Below are positions 1-5,015 of a DNA stretch of 5,986 bases, in pieces (the stretch's first letter is position 1; every line of letters starts with the position of its first letter). A model generated the notes under the pieces. It ran no database searches. It was not told where the DNA came from and saw only the letters and a list, made by a program, of their open reading frames with translations. The translations under genes were made by a program, and so were the position numbers. Source of the DNA: an uncultured Clostridia bacterium (GTDB taxonomy: Bacteria > Bacillota > Clostridia > Christensenellales > Aristaeellaceae); contig CAMJXZ010000211.1 of the NCBI GenBank assembly GCA_946409855.1, forward strand, positions 1-5,986, written 5' to 3'.

Positions 1-45
1 AAACTCACCGGCGCGTCCATTGACAAAGGCGTAGGAGGAAACTGA
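1..45 (+). CDS. 3' end of an upstream gene, possibly a sugar ABC permease (partial)
   Basis: Only the last 14 codons and the stop codon (TGA at 43-45) are in the window. The frame is open from base 1 and reads KLTGASIDKGVGGN. The other two forward frames hit stops at 21-23 and 32-34. The stop lies 1 base before the ATG of the ABC ATPase, and the ATPase ribosome binding site (AGGAGG, 33-38) sits inside this tail, so the two genes look co-transcribed. MalG-type permeases often end in a motif like LTAGAVKG, and LTGASIDKG faintly resembles it. A permease is also a common neighbour of a MalK-type ATPase. That identity is inference from very few residues. Confidence 0.5.
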   Translation, partial: KLTGASIDKGVGGN

Positions 46-46
46 C

Positions 47-1162
47 ATGCCCAGAATCACATTGAAAAACGTAACCAAACAATGGGGAAAGTTCATCGGC
101 GTCAATGATCTGAACCTGGATATCGAGGACAAATCGTTCGTTACGCTGCTGGGTTCCTCGGGCTGCGGAAAAACAACTACGCTGCGCATGATCGCCGGTC
201 TGGAAACGCCCACCAGAGGTGAGATCCGCTTTGACGACAAGATCGTCTTCAGCAGTGAGAAGAACATCAACATCCCCCCGGCCAAGCGGGAAGTGGGGTT
301 CCTGTTCCAGAACTACGCGCTGTGGCCGCACATGACCGTGACCCAGAATATCGCGTTCGGCCTCGAGACGCTGAAATGGAAGAAAAACGACATCAGCGTC
401 CGCGTGGCGGAAATGCTGAAAACCATGAAGATCGAACAGTTCGCCCAGCGGTATCCGTCGGAGCTTTCCGGCGGCCAGCAGCAGCGCGTCGCCATCGCCA
501 GGACCCTAGCGCCCAAGCCCCGGGTACTGTTCATGGATGAACCGCTTTCCAACCTGGACGCCAAGCTGCGCGGCGAAATGCGCACGGAACTGAAACGTCT
601 GCACAAGGACATGGGATCCACCTTCGTATACGTCACCCACGATCAGCTGGAAGCCATGACGCTTTCCACCAAGATCTGCCTGATGAACGAAGGCGTGCTT
701 CAGCAGTACGCGCCGCCCCTGGAAGTCTACAACCGCCCGGCCAACCTGTTTGTAGCTGACTTTGTCGGCAATCCTGCCATGAATATCGTGGACGCCCGGG
801 CAAAGAAGCTTTCCCCCACCACCGCAGAAATCGATTTTCTCGGCTGCAAAGCGATATTCCAGGCCAACGAAGCGTTTGATCTGAATACAGAAAATATTTC
901 TCTGGGCATCCGGCCTGAGTTTCTGCCAATTTCCGGTCACGGTCTCCTGGAAGGTCAGGCTTATTCCACCCTGCCCGCGGGCATGGAAACGACGGTGAAA
1001 ATCAAAATCGCCGACGAGATCCTGTCTTCCGTAGTGTTTGGGGCCATTGACTACGAAACGGACGCCAGAATCCGCTTCAATATCACCGGGAACGGCATTC
1101 TGGTCTTCGACCGCAAGTCCGGCCTGATGATCGCCAGCGGGCGTGTCGACGTTCAGGAATAA
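47..1162 (+). CDS. MalK/UgpC-type sugar ABC transporter ATP-binding protein
   Basis: This cytoplasmic ATPase subunit would hydrolyse ATP to drive import of a sugar or related solute through a membrane permease pair. All nucleotide-binding motifs are visible in the 371-residue product: Walker A GSSGCGKT (36-43), Q-loop with Q88, signature LSGGQQQR (140-147), Walker B VLFMDEP (160-166), D-loop SNLD (168-171) and H-loop H198. The segment around 225-245 (EVYNRPANLFVADFVGNPAMN, split here only by position) is typical of the MalK subfamily, and residues from about 240 to the end form the TOBE-type regulatory region of this group. The length is normal for MalK/UgpC/MsmK proteins. The start is set by AGGAGG at 33-38, 8 bases upstream of the ATG. 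The gene follows the upstream stop by 1 base and is followed by a TIM-barrel gene 13 bases after its own stop, which indicates an operon. ATPases of this subfamily serve many sugars and sometimes glycerol phosphate, so the substrate is open. Confidence 0.95.
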   Translation: MPRITLKNVTKQWGKFIGVNDLNLDIEDKSFVTLLGSSGCGKTTTLRMIAGLETPTRGEIRFDDKIVFSSEKNINIPPAKREVGFLFQNYALWPHMTVTQNIAFGLETLKWKKNDISVRVAEMLKTMKIEQFAQRYPSELSGGQQQRVAIARTLAPKPRVLFMDEPLSNLDAKLRGEMRTELKRLHKDMGSTFVYVTHDQLEAMTLSTKICLMNEGVLQQYAPPLEVYNRPANLFVADFVGNPAMNIVDARAKKLSPTTAEIDFLGCKAIFQANEAFDLNTENISLGIRPEFLPISGHGLLEGQAYSTLPAGMETTVKIKIADEILSSVVFGAIDYETDARIRFNITGNGILVFDRKSGLMIASGRVDVQE

Positions 1163-1166
1163 GGAG
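1161..1166 (+). promoter_or_regulatory. Ribosome binding site that fixes the isomerase start at 1176
   Basis: AAGGAG overlaps the TAA stop of the ABC ATPase (1160-1162) and lies 9 bases before ATG 1176. An in-frame GTG at 1143 would overlap the ATPase gene and has no comparable site, so 1176 is preferred. Confidence 0.85.
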
Positions 1167-1175
1167 TCCTTCGCC

Positions 1176-1961
1176 ATGTACTACGGAATTCCCTCGCTCA
1201 TGGAATATCCGGGCGCGGAGCAGTTGGCGGTATTCTGTGCCCAAAACGGCTTCGGTTTTGCGGAAATCAACATGACTTTTCCCTGGTTCCAGGCGGGCGA
1301 AACGGATGCCGGCAGCCTCCTTGAACTGAAAAACAAATACGGCATCGGATTCACGATCCATCTGCACGACCAGGTCAATCCCTTCGAATTTTCTCCGGAG
1401 ATGCGGAAAGGGAGCCTGGAAAACATACGCTTTGCCCTGGAACTTGCCTGCGCTTTGGAAGCGCCCAGGGTGACGATGCATCTGCTTCCCGGCACCTACT
1501 CCTCCATGAACGGAGAAAAGACCTATCTGTACGCCCAGTGTAAAGACCGGTATCTTCAGCTGGTCCGCCAATTTATCGGCGAAGTCGAAGTTCTTCTGAA
1601 AGGCCGCAAGACGGTTTTCTGCATTGAGAACACGTCCGGTTTCCAGCCGTTTCACCGGGAAGCCATCGAACTGATGCTTGCGTCCGAACGGTTCGGATTG
1701 ACCTTTGATATCGGGCACAGCTATAAAGCCGGCGGCGGAGATGAGCAGTTTATCCTCGCTCACGCCGACAGACTGAGGCATTTCCACATTCACGACTGCA
1801 GCATCAAATCTAATCATCTCGCTTTCGGTCTGGGCGGCCTGGATCTGATCCGGTATCTCAGGATGGCCGGACAATATGACTGTCCCGTGGTTGTGGAAGT
1901 AAAGGAATCCGGCGCGCTGACCCAGTCCCGGGAGTACCTCATCCAAAACGGCTTGTGGTAA
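1176..1961 (+). CDS. Sugar phosphate isomerase/epimerase-like TIM barrel (AP endonuclease 2 family)
   Basis: The 261-residue product has the pattern of the xylose-isomerase-like TIM barrels (IolE, IolI, tagatose/psicose epimerase and endonuclease IV relatives). These enzymes use a divalent metal to isomerise, epimerise or dehydrate sugars and inositols in the cytoplasm. Putative metal and catalytic residues sit at strand ends: E30 in FAEIN, H62/H64 in IHLHD, H102, E151 in FCIENTSG, D178 and H181 in FDIGH, H204/H206 in FHIHD, and E241 in VVVEVKE. The set E151, D178, H206 and E241 matches the usual four-ligand metal site. The length is normal for the family (about 250-290). The start at 1176 is supported by AAGGAG 9 bases upstream. 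The close spacing to the ABC ATPase suggests action on the imported substrate or its product. The exact reaction cannot be assigned. A DNA-repair endonuclease IV role is less likely, given the operon context and the short length. Confidence 0.88.
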   Translation: MYYGIPSLMEYPGAEQLAVFCAQNGFGFAEINMTFPWFQAGETDAGSLLELKNKYGIGFTIHLHDQVNPFEFSPEMRKGSLENIRFALELACALEAPRVTMHLLPGTYSSMNGEKTYLYAQCKDRYLQLVRQFIGEVEVLLKGRKTVFCIENTSGFQPFHREAIELMLASERFGLTFDIGHSYKAGGGDEQFILAHADRLRHFHIHDCSIKSNHLAFGLGGLDLIRYLRMAGQYDCPVVVEVKESGALTQSREYLIQNGLW

Positions 1962-1976
1962 ACAGGCGCGCGCCGG

Positions 1977-1995
1977 GCGTTTCACTGAAAAACGC
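1977..1995 (+). other. Small stem-loop in the 1962-2071 gap
   Basis: GCGTTT (1977-1982) can pair with AAACGC (1990-1995) across a 7-base loop. No T-run follows, so it is a poor terminator. It could be an mRNA processing or stability element, or chance. A perfect palindrome GGCGCGCGCC lies just before it at 1965-1974. No convincing promoter was seen in this 110-base gap, so read-through from the ABC/isomerase genes into the next gene is the simplest reading. Confidence 0.25.
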
Positions 1996-2056
1996 ATATC
2001 CAAAGGCAAAAACATCCGGGAAAGGCGCTGCTTATCCGGCGGCGTCTTCTCATATG

Positions 2057-2062
2057 AAGGAG
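2057..2062 (+). promoter_or_regulatory. Ribosome binding site that fixes the next start at 2072
   Basis: AAGGAG is 9 bases before ATG 2072. The in-frame alternatives are worse. ATG 2054 lies upstream of this site, and GTG 1955 overlaps the preceding gene and lacks a site. Confidence 0.85.
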
Positions 2063-2071
2063 CTGAACAGT

Positions 2072-2938
2072 ATGATCACAAATCCCTTCCCCCGCACCAC
2101 CGTAGCCGGCGTATCCCTGTCCCGGATGATCATCGGCACGAACTGGATCCTCGGCTGGAGCCACCGCAGCCCCGCCGCGGACCGGCAGATCAAAAACCGC
2201 TTCCCGGAAGGAAGCGCCGTCTTCCCCCTGCTCAAAGCCTTCCTGGACGAAGGGGTCGATACCATCATGGGCCCGCTTCAGCAGGAGCGCGTCATGCAGG
2301 AAGCCGTCCGGGAAACGGAGGACCGGACGGGGCAGAAGCTGATCCTGATCGATACGCCGATCATCAACGTGGACGACAATGAGGCGGCCCGCCGGGAAGC
2401 CCGGGCGACCATTCACCGCAGCAAGGAATGCGGGGCCGTCTTCTGCCTGCTGCACCATTCCAGCGCCGAGCAGCTGGTCAACAAAAACCTGCACCGGATC
2501 GTCCGCCTGGAGGACTACACCGACATGATCCGCCAGGAGGGCATGATCCCGGGCCTGTCCGCCCATATGCCGGAACTCATCACCTATTCCGACGAGAACG
2601 GCTACGACGTGGAGACCTACATCCAGATCTACAACTGCATGGGCTTCATGATGCAGGTGGAGATCGAGACCGTGGCGTCCATCATCAACAGCGCGAAGAA
2701 GCCGGTCATGACCATCAAGCCCATGGCCGCCGGGCGGGTCACGCCCTACGTGGGCCTGAACTTTTCCTGGAACACGATCCGTCCCTGCGACATGGTCACC
2801 GTGGGCTGCACCCACCCCAGCGAAGCGGAGGAGGATATCGAGATTTCCCGGGCCGCGCTGGAGCACCGCTTCCCCGACATCGGCAAACGGGCCAGCCCCA
2901 ACCAGAACCAGGACGCCTTCGGCAAAGCGAACGGTTAA
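2072..2938 (+). CDS. Aldo/keto-reductase-like TIM-barrel protein of unknown function
   Basis: The 288-residue product is not one I recognise by name. Its layout resembles the aldo/keto reductase fold. It has an N-terminal segment GVSLSRMIIGTN (13-24) like the first barrel strand of these enzymes, a GVDTIM segment (61-66) where reductases carry their DTAxxYG motif, a paired histidine in CLLHHSS (125-131) near the usual catalytic histidine, KPVMTIKPMAAGR (210-222) like the late barrel strand, and VTVGCTHPSEAEEDIEIS (242-259) like the C-terminal cofactor-binding segment. The catalytic Asp and Tyr of the DTAxxYG motif and the Lys after it are not evident, so NADPH-dependent reduction is doubtful. 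There is no signal peptide or membrane segment, so it is probably cytoplasmic. It lies 110 bases after the isomerase gene on the same strand and probably belongs to the same sugar locus. GC content is higher than in the two genes before it. The reading frame is intact, and codon-position bias towards G/C endings supports real coding. The fold call is moderate; the function is unknown. Confidence 0.8.
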   Translation: MITNPFPRTTVAGVSLSRMIIGTNWILGWSHRSPAADRQIKNRFPEGSAVFPLLKAFLDEGVDTIMGPLQQERVMQEAVRETEDRTGQKLILIDTPIINVDDNEAARREARATIHRSKECGAVFCLLHHSSAEQLVNKNLHRIVRLEDYTDMIRQEGMIPGLSAHMPELITYSDENGYDVETYIQIYNCMGFMMQVEIETVASIINSAKKPVMTIKPMAAGRVTPYVGLNFSWNTIRPCDMVTVGCTHPSEAEEDIEISRAALEHRFPDIGKRASPNQNQDAFGKANG

Positions 2939-2952
2939 CCCCTGACCAGGGG
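2939..2952 (+). terminator. Weak hairpin just after the stop codon
   Basis: CCCCT (2939-2943) pairs with AGGGG (2948-2952) around GACC, directly after the TAA. There is no T-run behind it, so at best it is a weak or factor-assisted terminator or a 3' end stabiliser. Confidence 0.25.
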
Positions 2953-2999
2953 CATCTCCCCGACGGACCCGCCAGGCAGCAGGCCGCCCTTTCCCCGAT

Positions 3000-3012
3000 C
3001 CGGCCGGATTCC
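3000..3012 (+). repeat. 13-base direct repeat, upstream copy
   Basis: CCGGCCGGATTCC occurs here and again at 3044-3056, 44 bases apart. This copy lies within a perfect 12-base palindrome, ATCCGGCCGGAT (2998-3009). The position upstream of the protease promoter makes it a candidate regulator binding site. Confidence 0.6.
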
Positions 3013-3035
3013 TGTGATCAATCCTGTCTTCCCCG

Positions 3036-3064
3036 TTGCAAAACCGGCCGGATTCCGGTATACT
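3036..3064 (+). promoter_or_regulatory. Sigma-A-type promoter for the protease/SDR unit
   Basis: The -35 box TTGCAA (3036-3041; 4 of 6 consensus) and the -10 box TATACT (3059-3064; 5 of 6) are separated by exactly 17 bases. Transcription should begin near 3071, giving a 5' leader of roughly 30 bases before ATG 3103. The spacer contains the second copy of a 13-base direct repeat, so a bound protein there would block RNA polymerase. Confidence 0.75.
3044..3056 (+). repeat. 13-base direct repeat, copy inside the promoter spacer
   Basis: This is an identical CCGGCCGGATTCC between the -35 and -10 boxes. Its core CCGGCCGG is palindromic, and its right half also forms CCGG-ATT-CCGG (3048-3058), reaching the edge of the -10 box. 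Repression by a protein bound here is an inference. Confidence 0.6.
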
Positions 3065-3090
3065 GATGCCATCTTCTTTTAAATGATGAT

Positions 3091-3095
3091 GGAGG
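3091..3095 (+). promoter_or_regulatory. Ribosome binding site that favours start 3103 over 3097
   Basis: GGAGG is only 1 base before ATG 3097 but 7 bases before the in-frame ATG 3103. The spacing therefore favours initiation at 3103, giving a product 2 residues shorter. Confidence 0.75.
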
Positions 3096-3102
3096 CATGA
3101 GG

Positions 3103-3915
3103 ATGGATATCGCGCTTCGGCTGGTCTTTGAACTGATTTACAACGTCCCGATGCTCCGGGTCCTGGCGATCACCGTCGCCCCGGCCATCGGGCTTCTGCT
3201 CTACGTGCGCAAAAAGGACCAGCTGGAGCCGGAACCCCGCGGGCTGGTCTGGTCGCTGTTTTTCATGGGGTTCGGCTCGGCGGCGATGAGTTTCGTCCTG
3301 GAGCTCATCGGGATGCTGGCCCTGTCCAATGTATTCCGGGAGAAAAGCCTTGTGTTTGAGCTGGCGCGCTGGTTCATCGTGGTGGGGCTTTCGGAGGAAT
3401 TCTCCAAATACCTGATGGTTCGCCTGCGCACCTGGAAAAACAGGATCTTTGACTGCCTGTTTGACGGGCTGGTATACGCGGTGGCGGTTTCCGCCGGGTT
3501 CGCGCTGCTGGAAAACGTCATCTACCTGTTCGGCTACGGCGTGGGCGCGGTACTGCTCCGGGCGGTGGTCTCCGTCCCGGCCCACATCTGCTTCGCCGTC
3601 ATCATGGGCACCTGGTACAGCGCCGCGAAGAATTGCCAGCTGATGGGGGACGAAAAGAAATCCGCCCGGTTCCGCCGGCTGGCGGTCTTCATCCCCGCCG
3701 TCGCCCACGGCCTGTTTGATCTGCTGGCCAGCCACACCGGCTCCGGCCTTGTCCTCGCGCTGTTCATCGTGTATGTGATCGCCATGTTCATCGTCAGTTT
3801 CCGGCTGATGAAAAAAATGTCCGAAAACGACCGCTATTTTATCGACCCGGTTCCCGCCGCCCCGGCGGAGACCGTCCCCGCTCAACCCAACGAACAGGAG
3901 GAAAAACCGGTATGA
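3103..3915 (+). CDS. PrsW-family intramembrane protease
   Basis: This is a polytopic membrane protein of 270 residues with the motifs of the PrsW/CPBP-like glutamic or metallo-type intramembrane proteases. It has EEFSK (98-102) on a membrane helix, ENVIY (137-141), PAH (159-161) with H161 in the next helix, and HGLFD (202-206) with H202. The founding member in Bacillus subtilis cleaves the anti-sigma factor RsiW and releases a stress sigma factor; no such partner is visible in this window. Hydrophobic segments lie near 16-35, 48-74, 84-106, 119-143, 147-172, 193-209 and 213-236, which suggests about seven helices. The last 25 residues or so are rich in Pro, Ala and Glu and probably form a disordered cytoplasmic tail. 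A promoter ends 38 bases upstream of the start. The stop codon overlaps the start of the SDR gene (ATGA, 3912-3915), which suggests translational coupling. Family assignment is firm; the substrate is unknown. Confidence 0.9.
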   Translation: MDIALRLVFELIYNVPMLRVLAITVAPAIGLLLYVRKKDQLEPEPRGLVWSLFFMGFGSAAMSFVLELIGMLALSNVFREKSLVFELARWFIVVGLSEEFSKYLMVRLRTWKNRIFDCLFDGLVYAVAVSAGFALLENVIYLFGYGVGAVLLRAVVSVPAHICFAVIMGTWYSAAKNCQLMGDEKKSARFRRLAVFIPAVAHGLFDLLASHTGSGLVLALFIVYVIAMFIVSFRLMKKMSENDRYFIDPVPAAPAETVPAQPNEQEEKPV

Positions 3916-4937
3916 AAATTTTGCTCATCGGCGGCACCGGCACCATCAGCACCGCTATTTCCCCGCTGCTGGTCCGGCAGGGACACGAGCTGTACCTGCT
4001 CAACCGCGGCAACCATCCGGAACAGATCCCCGAAGGCGCCCACCTGATCAAGGGGGATATCAGCGACGAAAAGGCCGTCGCCGCCCTGCTGGAAGGCCAG
4101 TACTTTGACTGCGTGGGCGAATTCATCGGCTTTGTCCCCGGGCAGGTAGAGCGGGACGTCCGCCTTTTCAAGGGCCGCTGCGGACAGTATATCTACATCA
4201 GCTCCGCTTCCGCCTATCACAAGCCCGTGCGGGATTTCCGCATCACCGAGGGCACAGCCCTGGCCAACCCCTACTGGGAATATTCCCGCAACAAGATCCG
4301 CTGCGAAGAATACCTTTTCGCCCAGTACCGGGAAAACGGCTTCCCCGTCACGGTGGTGCGCCCCAGCCACACCTACGGAAACAACAGCATCCCGGTGGCC
4401 ATCCACGGCGCCAACGGCTCCTGGCAGGTCATCAAGCGCATCCGGGAAGGGAAGCCCGTCCTGCTGCCCGGCGACGGCACGTCGCTGTGGACCCTCACCT
4501 ACAATACGGACTTTGCCGTTGCCTACGCCGGCCTGGTGGGCAACCCCCACGCCATCGGCGAAGCTTTCCAGATCACCTCCGACGAGTCCCTCACCTGGAC
4601 GCAGATCCACGAAACCATCGCCCAGGCCCTGGGCACGACCCTCAAGCCCTATTATGTGTCCTCCTCCTTCCTGGCCGAAATCGCCCCCCAGTACGATTAC
4701 CTGGGCGGCCTGATCGGCGACAAGGCCTGCAGCGTGGTCTTTGACAACCGCAAGGTCAAGCGGGCCGTCCCCGCCTTCCGCCCCGTGGTCAACTTTGACC
4801 GCGGCGTCCGCCTGGCGCTGGACCATATCCTGGCCCATCCGGAGCTGCAGCAGGAAGACCCGGTCTTCGACCGTTTCACCGACCGGGTCATCGAGACCCT
4901 GGAAAAGGCGAAACAGGAATTCCTGGCCAATCCATAA
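3912..4937 (+). CDS. NAD-dependent epimerase/dehydratase family (extended/atypical SDR) protein
   Basis: The 341-residue product begins with a Rossmann nucleotide-binding motif GGTGTIS (7-13). A basic N31-R32 follows the second strand and D49 is in KGDISD. The middle has SSASAY (97-102), then the catalytic pair Y124 and K128 in YSRNK, and VRPSHTYG (149-156), all in the order found in UDP-sugar epimerase/dehydratase-like SDRs. The C-terminal part (about 165-330) is the variable substrate domain. Expected chemistry is NAD(P)-linked oxidation, reduction or epimerisation of a sugar nucleotide or similar compound in the cytoplasm. The R32 after the second strand may favour NADP, but this is tentative. 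A strong AGGAGG (3896-3901) lies 10 bases before the ATG. The start overlaps the protease stop by 4 bases, so the two proteins are co-produced. A stem-loop terminator follows 19 bases after the stop. The substrate is unknown. Confidence 0.9.
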   Translation: MKILLIGGTGTISTAISPLLVRQGHELYLLNRGNHPEQIPEGAHLIKGDISDEKAVAALLEGQYFDCVGEFIGFVPGQVERDVRLFKGRCGQYIYISSASAYHKPVRDFRITEGTALANPYWEYSRNKIRCEEYLFAQYRENGFPVTVVRPSHTYGNNSIPVAIHGANGSWQVIKRIREGKPVLLPGDGTSLWTLTYNTDFAVAYAGLVGNPHAIGEAFQITSDESLTWTQIHETIAQALGTTLKPYYVSSSFLAEIAPQYDYLGGLIGDKACSVVFDNRKVKRAVPAFRPVVNFDRGVRLALDHILAHPELQQEDPVFDRFTDRVIETLEKAKQEFLANP

Positions 4938-4956
4938 TACATATCCGGTATCGTCA

Positions 4957-4991
4957 AAAGACCGCCCGGCCTGCTCGGCCGGACGGTCTTT
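4957..4991. terminator. Stem-loop terminator between convergent genes
   Basis: AAAGACCG (4957-4964) pairs with CGGTCTTT (4984-4991). After one C/A mismatch, CCGGCC (4966-4971) pairs with GGCCGG (4977-4982) around the loop TGCTC. The A-rich and T-rich flanks give a short T-run on either strand (TTT on plus, TTTT on minus), so it can serve both the SDR gene and the oppositely oriented flavoprotein gene. Confidence 0.82.
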
Positions 4992-5015
4992 GCCGTTGGA
5001 CAAAATGTTTGTTCT

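Noticed and set aside
1083..2015. Minus-strand open frame (310 codons) opposite the isomerase gene
   Set aside because: The plus-strand product has family motifs and a good ribosome binding site. The reverse product is low-complexity in character and has no motif.
1955..2071. N-terminal extension of the aldo/keto-reductase-like gene from GTG 1955
   Set aside because: No ribosome binding site precedes 1955, the extra 39 residues look random, and ATG 2072 has AAGGAG at ideal spacing.
1982..2866. Minus-strand open frame (294 codons) rich in H, D, G and V opposite the aldo/keto-reductase-like gene
   Set aside because: The composition is typical of the reverse complement of a G/C-ending coding frame. 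It has no domain and no start signal.
2428..3066. Plus-strand open frame (212 codons) in another frame, running into the intergenic region
   Set aside because: It is Arg/Pro/Gly/His-rich, overlaps a real gene over most of its length and lacks a ribosome binding site.
3066..3098. Hairpin in the protease leader that could hide the ribosome binding site (CCATC/GATGG, ATGCC/GGCAT)
   Set aside because: The stems are only 5 bases with a 14-base or bulged loop, and part of the left arm lies upstream of the predicted transcript start.
3882..5003. Long minus-strand open frame (373 codons) opposite the SDR gene
   Set aside because: It is a shadow of a GC-rich gene. The plus-strand protein has clear SDR motifs, while the minus-strand product has no recognisable domain and would cross the terminator stem.
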